Of a stretch of DNA of 64,000 nucleotides, positions 31,173 through 40,873 are shown piece after piece. The notes below the pieces were generated by a model. The model made no database searches and had not been told where the DNA came from. It saw only the letters and a list, made by a program, of their open reading frames with translations. Both the position numbers and the translations under genes were made by a program. Numbering within the stretch: the first letter of the stretch is position 1; each line of letters begins with the position of its first letter. This DNA is from Stutzerimonas degradans (GTDB lineage Bacteria > Pseudomonadota > Gammaproteobacteria > Pseudomonadales > Pseudomonadaceae), in the NCBI RefSeq assembly GCF_024448505.1, contig NZ_JAMOHV010000016.1:47964-111963 (forward strand), read 5' to 3'.

Positions 31173-31969
31173 TCTGCCCGATCTGCCAGGCGCCGCTGAG
31201 TGCGGTCGAAAATGGCGTCGCCTGTCCGGCCAATCACCGTTTCGACCGTGCGCGCCAGGGCTATCTGAATCTGCTGCCGGTGCAACACAAGAACAGCCGC
31301 GATCCGGGCGACAACCAGGCGATGGTCGAGGCGCGCCGACGCTTCCTCGACGGCGGCCACTACGCGCCGCTGGCCCGGCGTCTGGCCGAACTCGCGGCCG
31401 AACGCGCACCGCGGCGCTGGCTGGACATCGGCTGCGGCGAGGGCTACTACACCGCCCAGCTCGCCGCGGCGCTGCCGCAGGCCGAAGGCTATGCACTGGA
31501 TATTTCCCGCGAAGCGATCAAGCGCGCCTGCAAGCGGGCGCCGCAGCTCGAGTGGCTGGTGGCGAGCATGGCGCGCGTGCCGCTGGCCGACGCCAGCTGC
31601 GATCTTGCCGCCAGCGTATTCAGCCCGCTCGACTGGAACGAAGCCCGGCGCCTGCTCGCCCCAGGCGGCTGCCTGCTGCGCATGGGACCGACGCGCGAGC
31701 ACCTGTGGGAACTGCGCGCACGGCTGTATGACGAAGTGCGCGACTACGATGACGAAAAGCACCTGTCGCTGATCCCGGACGGCATGCACCTGGCGCATAG
31801 CGAGACGCTCAGCTACGAGCTTCAGCTGAGCGATGCACAGGCGCGTGCCGACCTGCTGGCGATGACGCCGCACGGCTGGCGCGCCAGCGCCGAGCGCCGC
31901 GCCGCGGTGATCGATACAACGCTGAGCGTGCGGGTTGCGATACGCTACGACCTGATCCAGCGCCACTGA
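31166..31969 (+). CDS. RlmA-like 23S rRNA guanine methyltransferase
   Basis: 267 residues. A zinc-binding N-terminus has Cys4, Cys7, Cys20 and His24 (CPIC...C...H), followed by a Rossmann SAM-binding domain ([10 protein letters not shown] at 85-94). This is the layout of RlmA(I), which methylates guanine 745 of 23S rRNA. Homologues in pseudomonads are often called putative RNA methyltransferases. Its ATG lies inside the end of dapE (7-nt overlap), so the two are translationally coupled. Confidence 0.85.
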   Translation: MLICPICQAPLSAVENGVACPANHRFDRARQGYLNLLPVQHKNSRDPGDNQAMVEARRRFLDGGHYAPLARRLAELAAERAPRRWLDIGCGEGYYTAQLAAALPQAEGYALDISREAIKRACKRAPQLEWLVASMARVPLADASCDLAASVFSPLDWNEARRLLAPGGCLLRMGPTREHLWELRARLYDEVRDYDDEKHLSLIPDGMHLAHSETLSYELQLSDAQARADLLAMTPHGWRASAERRAAVIDTTLSVRVAIRYDLIQRH

Positions 31970-32007
31970 GCTACGACCCAACAAGCGACCCATACAAGGC
32001 CACCGAC

Positions 32008-32379
32008 ATGCGTCAACCGGACATCGAGATCTACCTCAGGGACGCCAGCCAGGAGGCTGTCGGCGCGTGGCTGGAGCAGGCCATCGGCGCCTGCACGCCC
32101 TGGCAGCAGAAAGGCCAGACCTTCAAGTGCAGCGCCGCCGGCATTCCGGTGACCTGGCTGCCCAAGGCGGTCGGCAAGTGGCACTGCCTGTTGCTGGAAA
32201 GCGATGCCACGCCGTGGGAAGACGACCTCGCCTGCGCGCGCGCGGCGTATCAGGCGCTCGGCGTGGAAATTCGCTGTGCGCCGGGTAGCTGGCAGGAAGA
32301 GGAAGCCATCGAAGAAGCTGACCGCTGGATTCGCGTCAGTACCGACGGCGAAGAAGAAATCGTCTGGCGCACGGGCTGA
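32008..32379 (+). CDS. conserved hypothetical protein (123 aa)
   Basis: A small acidic soluble protein (VGKWHCLLLESDATPWEDDLACARAAYQAL; EEEAIEEADRWIRVS). It starts 38 nt after the methyltransferase and ends before a strong shared terminator. No motif of known function is seen; the family is common in pseudomonads. Confidence 0.7.
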   Translation: MRQPDIEIYLRDASQEAVGAWLEQAIGACTPWQQKGQTFKCSAAGIPVTWLPKAVGKWHCLLLESDATPWEDDLACARAAYQALGVEIRCAPGSWQEEEAIEEADRWIRVSTDGEEEIVWRTG

Positions 32380-32406
32380 TCCGCGGCTGGCGCCGATACC
32401 CCTGAA

Positions 32407-32443
32407 AAACACAAAGCCCGTCATCTAGACGGGCTTTGTGTTT
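32407..32443. terminator. strong bidirectional rho-independent terminator
   Basis: A 16-bp perfect stem (32407-32422 / 32428-32443) with loop ATCTA has A-rich and T-rich flanks. It separates the converging 123-residue gene (plus) and cold-shock gene (minus), and can serve both. Confidence 0.95.
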
Positions 32444-32456
32444 GCGCGAGCGAAGC

Positions 32457-32666
32457 TCAGACGCCGGCAACGTCCTCGGCCTGCAGGCCCTTCTGGCCCT
32501 GGATCACCGAGAATTCCACCTGCTGACCCTCGGCCAGCGAGCGGTGGCCGTCGCCACGAATCGCGCGGTAATGCACGAACACGTCGGCACCGTTACCCCG
32601 CTGAATGAATCCATAGCCTTTTGCATCGTTGAACCACTTGACGGTTCCGGTCTCGCGTTCAGCCAT
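32457..32666 (-). CDS. CspA-family cold-shock protein
   Basis: 69 residues. The single-stranded nucleic acid-binding motifs RNP1 (KGYGFI, 16-21) and RNP2 (VFVHY, 29-33) are clear, with TGTVKWFN at the N-terminus. It is an RNA chaperone of the cold-shock domain family. Start ATG at 32666; a GTG/ATG pair just upstream would add three residues. It has its own promoter and a leader of about 90 nt with a hairpin. Confidence 0.93.
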   Translation of the reverse strand: MAERETGTVKWFNDAKGYGFIQRGNGADVFVHYRAIRGDGHRSLAEGQQVEFSVIQGQKGLQAEDVAGV

Positions 32667-32723
32667 TACCCACACTCCAACTCGCTTTTTGTTATTCCTC
32701 TGACGAGGGGCTTATCGGTGCTG

Positions 32724-32747
32724 CGGCCTTAGAGGCTACTTAGGCCG
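32724..32747 (-). promoter_or_regulatory. hairpin in the cold-shock mRNA leader
   Basis: CGGCCT and AGGCCG pair perfectly across a 12-nt interior, extending with one mismatch. It sits in the 5' leader of the cold-shock gene; leaders of this family often control expression through structure, so a temperature role is plausible but unproven. Confidence 0.35.
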
Positions 32748-32764
32748 GCAGCCACCGTCGCCGG

Positions 32765-32792
32765 AGTATAAAACAACGCCCGTGGCTGTCAG
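32765..32792 (-). promoter_or_regulatory. sigma-70 promoter of the cold-shock gene
   Basis: On the minus strand CTGACA (-35, 5 of 6), a 16-bp spacer and TATACT (-10, 5 of 6) lie about 100 nt upstream of the cold-shock ATG. Confidence 0.65.
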
Positions 32793-32836
32793 CCCCCCTT
32801 TCCTCCCGATATCGGGCGGTAGCCAAGCCGCCCGGC

Positions 32837-34669
32837 TCAGGCCCGGCGCCGGCGCCAGAGCCACAGGGCCAGCGCCGCCAGCGTCAGCAGCAGCGGCACC
32901 AGCACGATATTGGCGAACTTGAGCGTCCGCCCAAGCGCCTCGATATCGGCGTTGAGCTGGTAGCGCACCTCACGCAGCTCCTTGCGAATACGCAGCTTTT
33001 CCTGCAGGAACTGCTGCAGCGCGCTTTCCTGCTCGGCAGTCAGTTCCAGCGCCTGCTCCGGATCGCTGCTCTGCAGCTCAGCCAGTTTCTGCTCGGTGGC
33101 GGCCAGCCGTTGCTGGAGCACCTCTTCCTGCTCGCGGAAGCGGTTCTCCGCCTGACGCTGCAGCTCCTCGACCACCACGAACGGCCGCGTGAAGCGACCG
33201 CGCGAACGCACGCTGATCAGCGCGTCGGTGCCCGACAGGTTGTCCAGCGCATTGATCACGAAGGCGCCATTATCGGCCCACGGCTGCGGCACGCGCTGGC
33301 CGAAGAAGTCCTGCACCTGCACCCACATGCGATCGCTGAGCAGATCGGTATCGGCGATCACGATCACGTTGATGCGCTCGCTCTCGGCAAGGCCGTCCTT
33401 GCGCCCCTCGATGCCGTTGGGGAATGCCGTCTTCGCCGGCCCCTGGATGCGCGCACCGAGCGTGTAACGCTGACCGCTCGGGTCCAGGCCGCGCAGCAGG
33501 GTTTCCGGGTTGTCCAGCGTGACGAAGCGCTGCGCCTCCACCGGCATGGCGTAGGTCGAGCTGTGCAGCAGCGGCGTGAAGGTCGTCCCGGCGCCCTCCA
33601 GCGGTTCGAGGATACCGGCGCTGGCCAGCGTCAGGTTTTCCAGCGAGGCGGTGGTGACGTCCTGCGCGTCGACCGCCGCGTGTGGCAGGCTCAGCCAGCC
33701 CGGATGGCGCACCGGCCGACGTTCGGCGCCCACGCCCACGGACATCGCGTAGGAGGCATCGGCAATCACCTGCCCTGGCAGCAGCCGCGCGCCCCAGGCC
33801 TTGAGCAGCGGTTCCAGATCGGAGGCGCGATCCTCGGCGGGCTCGCCCGGGCCGAAGCTCATGCCCGGATCGGCTTCGCTGAACGGATCGACAAATGCCA
33901 GCAGCTTGCCGCCACGCAGCACGAACTGATCGATGGCGTACAGCGTCTGCTCCGGCAGCTGCTTGGGATGGATCAGCAGCAGCACCGAGACGTTTGCCGG
34001 AATCATGTCGATGTCGCGCTTGAGGCTCTCGATATGGAACAGCTGGCGCACTTCCTCCAGCACCATCCACGGCGGCGTCGCCTGCTGGGTGCGCATGTCG
34101 AAGCCACCGTTGATCTGCAGGTCGGAAAGCACGCCGACCACCGGCAGCTCGGCCTTCGCCAGGCTCTGCACCAGACGGCTGATCTCGTATTCGAGGAACT
34201 CCTCCTGGTCCAGCGGGAAGAACGGGATGACCTGCGTCATGCCCTCGGCGTTACGCCCGGCAAGGCCGAAGTAAACCTTGTCGCCACCCTGGTTCAGCGG
34301 CACCGCCTGCAGGCCGAACTCGGCGGCGCGGTCCTCGTCCTCGGAGAACGGCTGCGGATCGATCACCTGCAGCTTCAGCTTGCCGCCCGAGGCGCGCTCG
34401 TAGGCACGCAGCATTTCCTCGACGCGCCGCGCGTAGTTGCGCAGCTGCACCAGCTCCTTGGCGGTTTCGTCGGAATAGAAGAAGTGCAGCTCGATCGGCT
34501 CCTGCAGGCTGTCGAGAATGCGCTCGGTGCCCTCGGAGATGGTGTAGAGCTTCTGCTCGGTCAGGTCCAGCCGCGCATGGGTGAACAGCACGCCGGACAG
34601 CCCGTTGAACACCAGGAATGCCAGCGCGATCAGCAGCAGCCCGGCACCGGAATAGATGACTCGTTTCAT
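32837..34669 (-). CDS. GldG-like ABC-associated protein
   Basis: 610 residues. An N-terminal membrane segment (about 6-28), a large periplasmic GldG/DUF4350-like domain (FSDLTEQKLYTISEGTERIL-type region, then PVVGVLSDLQINGGFD) and a C-terminal membrane segment (about 580-605, IVLVPLLLTLAALALWLW) preceded by a coiled coil (about 490-560). It belongs to the family labelled ABC transport involved in gliding motility. The substrate is unknown. It starts 9 nt after the stop of the permease gene, last of a three-gene operon. Confidence 0.8.
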   Translation of the reverse strand: MKRVIYSGAGLLLIALAFLVFNGLSGVLFTHARLDLTEQKLYTISEGTERILDSLQEPIELHFFYSDETAKELVQLRNYARRVEEMLRAYERASGGKLKLQVIDPQPFSEDEDRAAEFGLQAVPLNQGGDKVYFGLAGRNAEGMTQVIPFFPLDQEEFLEYEISRLVQSLAKAELPVVGVLSDLQINGGFDMRTQQATPPWMVLEEVRQLFHIESLKRDIDMIPANVSVLLLIHPKQLPEQTLYAIDQFVLRGGKLLAFVDPFSEADPGMSFGPGEPAEDRASDLEPLLKAWGARLLPGQVIADASYAMSVGVGAERRPVRHPGWLSLPHAAVDAQDVTTASLENLTLASAGILEPLEGAGTTFTPLLHSSTYAMPVEAQRFVTLDNPETLLRGLDPSGQRYTLGARIQGPAKTAFPNGIEGRKDGLAESERINVIVIADTDLLSDRMWVQVQDFFGQRVPQPWADNGAFVINALDNLSGTDALISVRSRGRFTRPFVVVEELQRQAENRFREQEEVLQQRLAATEQKLAELQSSDPEQALELTAEQESALQQFLQEKLRIRKELREVRYQLNADIEALGRTLKFANIVLVPLLLTLAALALWLWRRRRA

Positions 34670-34678
34670 GGCGGTTCC

Positions 34679-35410
34679 TCAGGCGGCTTTCTTCAGATCG
34701 ACGACCACGGCGGTGGCAGCCAGCCAGGCGACGATCAGCGTGACGAAATACAGCAGGTCGCGCAGGTCGATCACACCCTTGCTGATGGAGTCGAAGCGCA
34801 CCAGGAAGCTCAGCGAGGCGACCGCATCGACCAGCCACTGCGGTGCCCAGGCGAAGGCATCGAGCACCATCGGCAGGCCGCTGACGATGAACAGGAAACA
34901 CACCGCAACCGCGAGGATGAAGGCGATCACCTGGTTCTTCGCCAGCGCCGACATGCACGAGCCGATGGCCAGGAAGGCGCCGGCCAGCAGCCAGCTGCCG
35001 ACATAACCGGCGAGGATCGCGCCGTTGTCTGGCTCGCCCAGGTAGTTGACGGTGATGACCATCGGAAAGGTCAGCAGCAACGCGATACCGGCGAACACCC
35101 AGGCGGCGAGGAACTTGCCGGTCACCGCCTCGAAACGGGTGATCGGCAGCGTCATCAGCAGCTCGATGGAGCCGGATTTGCGCTCCTCCGCCCACAGGCG
35201 CATGGCGACGGCCGGAATCAGGAACAGGTACAGCCAGGTATGGAAGCTGAAGAACGGCGTGAGATCGGCCTGGCCGCGCTCGTAGAAGCCGCCCAGGTAG
35301 AAGGTGAACACGCCCGACAGCACCAGAAAGATCAGGATGAACACGTAGGCGAGCGGCGTGGCGAAATAGCTGGCCAACTCGCGCTTGAAGATAATCGGCA
35401 ACTGGCTCAT
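34679..35410 (-). CDS. ABC transporter permease, GldF-like (ABC-2 type)
   Basis: 243 residues with about six membrane segments and the start FKRELASYFATPLAYVFILIF typical of ABC-2 permeases of this group. Its 3' neighbour is the GldG-like protein and its ATG overlaps the ATPase gene stop by 4 nt (ATGA), so the genes are coupled. Confidence 0.85.
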   Translation of the reverse strand: MSQLPIIFKRELASYFATPLAYVFILIFLVLSGVFTFYLGGFYERGQADLTPFFSFHTWLYLFLIPAVAMRLWAEERKSGSIELLMTLPITRFEAVTGKFLAAWVFAGIALLLTFPMVITVNYLGEPDNGAILAGYVGSWLLAGAFLAIGSCMSALAKNQVIAFILAVAVCFLFIVSGLPMVLDAFAWAPQWLVDAVASLSFLVRFDSISKGVIDLRDLLYFVTLIVAWLAATAVVVDLKKAA

Positions 35411-36330
35411 TGCGCCTCCCCGCGGGTCAGAGTACGGAACACCTCATCCAGCCGGCCGCGCTCGACGTCCAGCTCCTTCACCGCCCAGCCACACTGGCTG
35501 ATCAGCGCATTGACCTGCGGGAAGATCACCTGCCCCGGCTGCGCCAGCACGGTCAGGCTGGCGTCGCTGCGGTTGGTCTCCACCCCGGCGACACCCGGCA
35601 GCGCCGCCAGCGCATCGGCATCCAGCGCGCCGTCGCCGACCAGCGTTACCGCCTGGTGGTATTTCGAGCGTCCTTCCAGCTCCAGCGGCGTACCGTCAGC
35701 CACTAGTCGGCCGCCGGCGATCACCAGCGCGCGGGTGCACACGGCACTGACCTCTTCGAGAATGTGCGTGGAGATGATCACGATCTTGTCATGCGCCAGC
35801 CCCTGGATCAGCTCGCGCACCTGATGCTTCTGGTTCGGGTCGAGGCCATCGGTGGGCTCGTCGAGGATCAGCACGCGCGGATCGTGGAGGATCGCCTGTG
35901 CCAGTCCGACCCGGCGCTTGAAGCCCTTGGAAAGCGTCTCGATGGACTGGCCGAGCACCTTTTCCAGCTCCACCTGCGCGACCGCCGCCTCGACCCGCTG
36001 GCGCTTGGCTGCGCCGCGGAAGCCGCGCACCTCGGCGATGAACTCGAGGAAGCCGCGCACGCTCATGTCGCCGTAACAGGGCGCGCCTTCGGGCAGATAG
36101 CCGATCTGGCGCTGGGCCTGCATCGTCTGCGTCTGGATATCGTGGCCGAAGATGCTGGCGCTGCCGGAGGTCGGCGCGAGAAAACCGGTCAGCATCTTCA
36201 TGGTGGTGGACTTGCCGGCGCCGTTCGGGCCGAGAAAGCCCAGCACCTCGCCCGGCTGGACGCTGAACGACAAGGCATCCACCGCCGTGTGCTGGGCGAA
36301 TCGTTTCGTCAGACTTCTTAATTCGATCAT
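35407..36330 (-). CDS. ABC transporter ATP-binding protein, GldA-like
   Basis: 307 residues. Walker A GPNGAGKST (34-42), signature LSKGFKRRVGLAQ, Walker B VLILDEPTDGLDP and the H-loop ISTHIL are present, followed by a C-terminal extension as in GldA/NatA types. Start ATG at 36330 (MIELRSLTKRF); the longer frame to 36432 is unlikely. First gene of the operon. Confidence 0.9.
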   Translation of the reverse strand: MIELRSLTKRFAQHTAVDALSFSVQPGEVLGFLGPNGAGKSTTMKMLTGFLAPTSGSASIFGHDIQTQTMQAQRQIGYLPEGAPCYGDMSVRGFLEFIAEVRGFRGAAKRQRVEAAVAQVELEKVLGQSIETLSKGFKRRVGLAQAILHDPRVLILDEPTDGLDPNQKHQVRELIQGLAHDKIVIISTHILEEVSAVCTRALVIAGGRLVADGTPLELEGRSKYHQAVTLVGDGALDADALAALPGVAGVETNRSDASLTVLAQPGQVIFPQVNALISQCGWAVKELDVERGRLDEVFRTLTRGEAQ

Positions 36331-36495
36331 GAGGGTCTGTTCCTGGCTCTCACCCTGCTGGAAGGTCCGCCCCGTTCGTCGAGACGACCCGATGCGGGCA
36401 GGACTATAAGGAGAGGCTGGACAGCATTGCAACGGCCGCGCGTGCGCGGACCGTCAGCCGCCCGCATTGAGCGTTTCGCCCTGCGCGGTAAGCGG

Positions 36496-37257
36496 TTACG
36501 GCGCGGATTCGTCGTCCGCGTCGGGGACTGCAGGTTCCAGCAGATCGTCGAAATCGGTCTTGAGTCCCTGCTCCATGCCGTCCAGCTCGGCGAGCAGGCT
36601 GCGAAAGCTGGTCTGCTCGCGCGGCTCGTCCTGTGGTTCCTCGGCAGCCAGATCGGCCCGTGCCTGCAGATCGGCCGGCACGGCCGCGTCTTCCTCATCC
36701 ACCACCGGCCGCAGTTCCGGCTCCATTTCGCGCAGCACTGCCAGCGGCGGTAGTTCGTCGAGATTCTTCAGGTTGAAGTGATCGAGGAACTGGCGCGTGG
36801 TGGCGAACATCGCCGGCCGCCCCGGGACGTCGCGATGACCGACCACGCGGATCCACTCGCGCTCCAGCAGCGTCTTGACGATCTGGCTGTTGACCGCCAC
36901 GCCGCGGATGTCCTCGATCTCGCCACGGGTGATCGGCTGGCGATAGGCGATCAGCGCCAGGGTTTCCAGCAGTGCGCGCGAATAACGCTGCGGGCGCTCC
37001 TCCCACAAGCGGCCGACCCACGGCGCGAAGCGTTCGCGCACCTGCAGGCGGTAGCCACTGGCAACCTCCTTCAGCTCGAAGGCGCGGCCCTTGCAGGACT
37101 TTTCCAGCACGTCCAGCGCTTTCTTCAGCTGCGCCGAAGATGGCCGCTCGGCCTCCTCGAACAGCTCGGCGAGGCGTTCCAGCGACTGCGGCTTGCCCGA
37201 GGCGAGCAGAAAGGCTTCGAGCAGCGAAGCGAGGTCCTTGGGATCGGACAGGTCCAC
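36496..37257 (-). CDS. scpB: chromosome segregation and condensation protein ScpB
   Basis: 253 residues. Paired winged helices hold the conserved LLETLALIAYRQPITRGEIEDIRGV segment and TTRQFLDHF. An acidic low-complexity tail (about 200-253) follows. ScpB with ScpA forms the kleisin part of the SMC condensin. The start is taken as GTG at 37257, which follows AGGAG with 6-nt spacing and gives the usual N-terminus; the first ATG-type start further up lies inside scpA. Confidence 0.93.
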   Translation of the reverse strand: MDLSDPKDLASLLEAFLLASGKPQSLERLAELFEEAERPSSAQLKKALDVLEKSCKGRAFELKEVASGYRLQVRERFAPWVGRLWEERPQRYSRALLETLALIAYRQPITRGEIEDIRGVAVNSQIVKTLLEREWIRVVGHRDVPGRPAMFATTRQFLDHFNLKNLDELPPLAVLREMEPELRPVVDEEDAAVPADLQARADLAAEEPQDEPREQTSFRSLLAELDGMEQGLKTDFDDLLEPAVPDADDESAP

Positions 37258-37276
37258 GGATGACTCCTGACTTGAG

Positions 37277-38098
37277 CTATTCGGTACGGCTGCGCACGTG
37301 GATCGGCGCGAAGGGCTCATTCTGCACCAGCTCGACCAGCGATTCCTTGATGAGTTCGAGCACCGCCATGAAGGTCACGACGACGCCGAGGCGCCCTTCC
37401 TCGACACGAAACAGCGCGACGAACGGCACGAAAGCGCCACCCTTGAGCCGTTCCAGCACTTCGCTCATGCGTTCGCGGGTCGAGAGCGCCTCGCGCGTCA
37501 CCTGATGGCTCTCGAACATGTCGGCGCGACGCAGCACCTCGGCCATCGACACCAGCAATTCTTCCAGGCTGACATCCGGCAACAGCTTGCGCGCACGCGC
37601 CTCGGGGGCATCCAAGCGCGGCACGTGCAGTTCGCGACCGACGCGCGGCAGCTCATCCAGATCTTCGGCGGCTGCCTTGAAGCGTTCGTATTCCTGCAGA
37701 CGGCGGATCAGCTCGGCGCGAGGATCGTCTTCCTCCTCGGCGGCTTCGGCCGAGCGCGGCAGCAACATACGCGACTTGATCTCGGCGAGCATGGCGGCCA
37801 TCACCAGGTATTCGGCGGCCAGCTCCAGGCGCACGCTCTTCATCAGCTCGACGTAGCCCATGTACTGGCGGGTGATTTCCGCCACCGGAATATCGAGGAT
37901 GTCGATGTTCTGCTTGCGGATCAGGTACAGCAGCAGGTCGAGCGGCCCCTCGAAGGCTTCGAGGAACACCTCCAGCGCATCCGGCGGAATGTACAGGTCC
38001 AGCGGCAGCTCGGTGACGGCCTCGCCGTACACCAGCGCCAGGCGCAGCTGCTCGCCGGGCTGGCTCGATTCGACGTCAGGCGTCTCGGTTTTTTGCAT
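37277..38098 (-). CDS. scpA: segregation and condensation protein ScpA (kleisin)
   Basis: 273 residues. The kleisin N-terminus contains FEGPLDLLLYLIRKQNIDILDIPVAEITRQYM; the C-terminal winged helix contains VVTFMAVLELIKE. It bridges SMC heads with ScpB. A 35-residue polar N-terminal extension precedes the core. ATG at 38098 is preferred to the longer frame because that would overlap trpS. scpB follows after 19 nt. Confidence 0.95.
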   Translation of the reverse strand: MQKTETPDVESSQPGEQLRLALVYGEAVTELPLDLYIPPDALEVFLEAFEGPLDLLLYLIRKQNIDILDIPVAEITRQYMGYVELMKSVRLELAAEYLVMAAMLAEIKSRMLLPRSAEAAEEEDDPRAELIRRLQEYERFKAAAEDLDELPRVGRELHVPRLDAPEARARKLLPDVSLEELLVSMAEVLRRADMFESHQVTREALSTRERMSEVLERLKGGAFVPFVALFRVEEGRLGVVVTFMAVLELIKESLVELVQNEPFAPIHVRSRTE

Positions 38099-38117
38099 GG
38101 AAGTCTCCGCGCGCGGC

Positions 38118-39332
38118 TCAGCGATAGCCGAGGCCCATTGCCTGGCGGACCTCGACCAGCGTCTCGCGCGCCTCGTCGCGGGCACGCTCGGCACCGTCGG
38201 CAAGGATACTGCGCACCAGATCGGTGTTCTGCTCGTAGTCCAGCGCGCGCTCCTGCAGCGGCGCCAGCTCGGCGCGAATGGCGTCGATCAGCGGCGCCTT
38301 GCATTCCAGGCAGCCGATACCGGCACTGCGGCAACCCTGCTCGGCCCACTGGCGCACCGCCTCGTCCGAATGCGTGACATGCATCTGCCACACCGGGCAG
38401 CGCGTCGGTTCGCCCGGGTCCTGGCGATGTCCGCGTGCCGGATCGGTGGGCATGCGGCGGATTTTCTCGGCGACCTCCTCGGACGTGTCGCGCAGGAAGA
38501 TCGCGTTGCTGTTGGACTTGGCCATCTTGCCGCCGTCGAGGCCGGATATCTTCGGCGCATCGCTCAGCAGAGCCTGCGGCTCGGGCAGCAGCAGCTTGCC
38601 ACAGCCTTCGAGGTAACCGTACAACCGCTCCTGATCACTGAGGGTAATGGTTTGCTGCTCCTTGATGATGGCGCGCGCGGTGCCCAGCGCCTCCACGTCG
38701 CCCTGCTCCTGATAGCTCTTGCGCAGGCTGGTATAGAGCTTGGCGGTCTTCTTGCCGAGCCTGCGGATGGCCGCCTCGGCCTTGTCCTCGAAATCTGCCT
38801 CGCGCCCGTACAGGTGATTGAAGCGTCGGGCCACGTCACGGGCGAACTCGATATGCGGCAGCTGGTCGGCGCCCACCGGCACCAACCCAGCTCTGTACAG
38901 CAGGATGTCCGCGGCCTGCAGCAGCGGATAGCCGAGGAAACCGTAGGTATCGAGCTCCTTGTGCTGCAGATGCTGTTGCAGCTCCTTGTAGGACGGCACC
39001 CGCTCCAGCCAGCCCAGCGGGCAGATCATCGACAACAGCAGGTGCAGCTCGGCGTGCTCGGGCACATGAGACTGGATGAACAGGGTCGCCGAACTCGGGC
39101 TGACGCCGGCAGCCAGCCAGTCCACCGCCATGTCCATCACGTGCTGGGCAATCGCGCCGCTGGCTTCGTAGTCGGTGGTCAACGCGTGCCAGTCGACGAT
39201 GCAGAAGTAGCATTCGTATTCGTGCTGCAGGCGGGTCCAGCTCTTCAGCACGCCGTGGTAGTGGCCCAGATGCAGACGGCCGCTGGGGCGCATGCCGGAT
39301 ACCACGCGCCGCTGCGAATCGATGGAACTCAA
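38118..39332 (-). CDS. trpS: tryptophanyl-tRNA synthetase
   Basis: 404 residues of class I aaRS. The HIGH-type motif is HLGH (21-24) after SGMRPSGRL. The KMSKS-type motif reads KMAKS in GGKMAKSNSNAIF. It charges tRNA-Trp. The start is inferred to be TTG at 39332, since the first in-frame ATG (MRPSG) would cut the N-terminal strand and the upstream ATG at 39464 lies inside the previous gene. The protein has a longer C-terminal part than the 334-residue E. coli enzyme. Confidence 0.9.
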   Translation of the reverse strand: MSSIDSQRRVVSGMRPSGRLHLGHYHGVLKSWTRLQHEYECYFCIVDWHALTTDYEASGAIAQHVMDMAVDWLAAGVSPSSATLFIQSHVPEHAELHLLLSMICPLGWLERVPSYKELQQHLQHKELDTYGFLGYPLLQAADILLYRAGLVPVGADQLPHIEFARDVARRFNHLYGREADFEDKAEAAIRRLGKKTAKLYTSLRKSYQEQGDVEALGTARAIIKEQQTITLSDQERLYGYLEGCGKLLLPEPQALLSDAPKISGLDGGKMAKSNSNAIFLRDTSEEVAEKIRRMPTDPARGHRQDPGEPTRCPVWQMHVTHSDEAVRQWAEQGCRSAGIGCLECKAPLIDAIRAELAPLQERALDYEQNTDLVRSILADGAERARDEARETLVEVRQAMGLGYR

Positions 39333-39369
39333 AAGGCGGTCCTTGTCGGATGGAGAGAACGCAACGGGC

Positions 39370-39993
39370 TCAGGCCATGAACGGCGCGGGATCGCCGCAG
39401 CCGACCCGCAGCACCTGCGGCTGGTCATCCACCAGACTGACCACGGTGGAGGCTTCGACGCCACCGTAACCGCCGTCGATGATCAGGTCCACCTGATGTT
39501 CGAGGGCGTCGCGCATCTCGTACGGATCACTCATTGGCAGCTCGTCGCCCGGCAGGATCAGGCTGACGCTCATCAGCGGTTCGCCCAGCTCCGCCAGCAG
39601 CGCCTGGGCGATCGGCTGCGCCGGCACGCGCAGGCCGATGGTGCGACGCTTGGGGTGCAGGAGCATACGCGGCACCTCGCGGGTGGCCGAAAGAATGATG
39701 GTGTACGGCCCCGGGAGGTGCGTCTTGAGCAAGCGGAAGGCTGCGGTATCGACCTTGGCAAACATGCCGAGCTGCGACAGGTCGCGGCAGGCCAGGGTGA
39801 AGTTGTGCTTGTCGTCCAGCTGGCGCAGCCGGCGGATGCGCTCGATACCGGATTTATTGCCTATCGAGCAGCCCACGGCATAACTCGAATCGGTCGGATA
39901 GACCACCACGCCGCCCTGGCGGATGATCTCCACGGCCTGCTTGATCAGCCGCGGTTGCGGATTATCTGGATGAATCTGGAAAAACTGACTCAT
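39370..39993 (-). CDS. YciO/Sua5/YrdC-family protein
   Basis: 207 residues. GGVVVYPTDSSYAVGC near the N-terminus and the KRRTIGLRVP, PGPYTIILSA motifs define the YrdC/Sua5 fold; the close match is to the YciO subgroup, which binds RNA/ATP but whose role in t6A synthesis is uncertain. Start ATG at 39993 (MSQFFQIHPDN) with GGGAGTCGCC upstream. Confidence 0.85.
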   Translation of the reverse strand: MSQFFQIHPDNPQPRLIKQAVEIIRQGGVVVYPTDSSYAVGCSIGNKSGIERIRRLRQLDDKHNFTLACRDLSQLGMFAKVDTAAFRLLKTHLPGPYTIILSATREVPRMLLHPKRRTIGLRVPAQPIAQALLAELGEPLMSVSLILPGDELPMSDPYEMRDALEHQVDLIIDGGYGGVEASTVVSLVDDQPQVLRVGCGDPAPFMA

Positions 39994-40006
39994 GGCGACT
40001 CCCTGT

Positions 40007-40873
40007 TCAGCTGGCAGCAGATCTGCGGCACTCATGATCGAAACATCTCCATAACGGCGACAAATCCTCCGGCAGGGGGCGGTACAACCCCAGCTCGGAC
40101 CAATCGCCCGGCGCGTGAAAGTCGCTGCCGGCACTGGCCTTCAGGCCAAACTCGCGCGCCAGGATCGTCAGCCCGCCCACCTGTTCGAGCGGTTGCATGC
40201 CGTTGACCACTTCCAGCGCATGGCCGCCCGCCTGGACGAAATCGGCCACCAGTCGGCGCCGTTTGCTGCGCGTAAAGGCGTACTGCCAGGGATGCGCCAG
40301 GCTGATCCAGGCATCGGCTTCACGCAGCGTGCTCACGGTCTGTTCGAGGCTCGGCCAATGCTGCTTCACATCGCCCAGCTTGCCGGCACCCAGCCACTTG
40401 CGGAACGCCTCGGCGCGGTCGCGCACATGCCCAGCGCGCACCAGGAACTCGGCAAAATGCGGTCGGGCCGGCGCATTGCCGCTGTCGCCCAGCTCCTGCT
40501 GCACCGCCCGCGCGCCGTCCAGCGCAGCGGGCATGCCCTTGGCCGCCAGGCGCTCGGCAATCAGTTCGGCGCGCCGCCAGCGGCCATCGTGCAGCGCGGC
40601 AATGGCGCTCAGCAGCGCTGGCGCCGTGCGGGAAAAACCGTACCCCAGCACATGAATGGTAGCCCCGTTCCACTGGCAGGAAAGCTCGATGCCATTGATC
40701 AGCCGTATCCCCAACGCGCTGGCGGCGGCATGCGCCTCGTCGAGCCCTTCGAGCGTGTCGTGGTCGGTCAGCGCCAGCAGCTCGATGCCGCGCCCGTGCG
40801 CGCGCTCCACTACCAGCGACGGCGCAAGAACGCCATCGGAAGCGGTGCTGTGGCAATGCAGGTCGACAATCAT
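40007..40873 (-). CDS. PHP-domain phosphoesterase (RNase AM/YciV type)
   Basis: 288 residues. Metal ligands of the PHP domain: DLHCHS (His6, His8), Asp13, DHD (37-39) and GIELSC near 62-67, with later HPW and SDFHAPG. E. coli YciV (RNase AM) is a 5'-3' exonuclease that also cleaves 3',5'-nucleoside bisphosphates. It starts the minus-strand group with yciO, trpS, scpA and scpB. Confidence 0.88.
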   Translation of the reverse strand: MIVDLHCHSTASDGVLAPSLVVERAHGRGIELLALTDHDTLEGLDEAHAAASALGIRLINGIELSCQWNGATIHVLGYGFSRTAPALLSAIAALHDGRWRRAELIAERLAAKGMPAALDGARAVQQELGDSGNAPARPHFAEFLVRAGHVRDRAEAFRKWLGAGKLGDVKQHWPSLEQTVSTLREADAWISLAHPWQYAFTRSKRRRLVADFVQAGGHALEVVNGMQPLEQVGGLTILAREFGLKASAGSDFHAPGDWSELGLYRPLPEDLSPLWRCFDHECRRSAAS

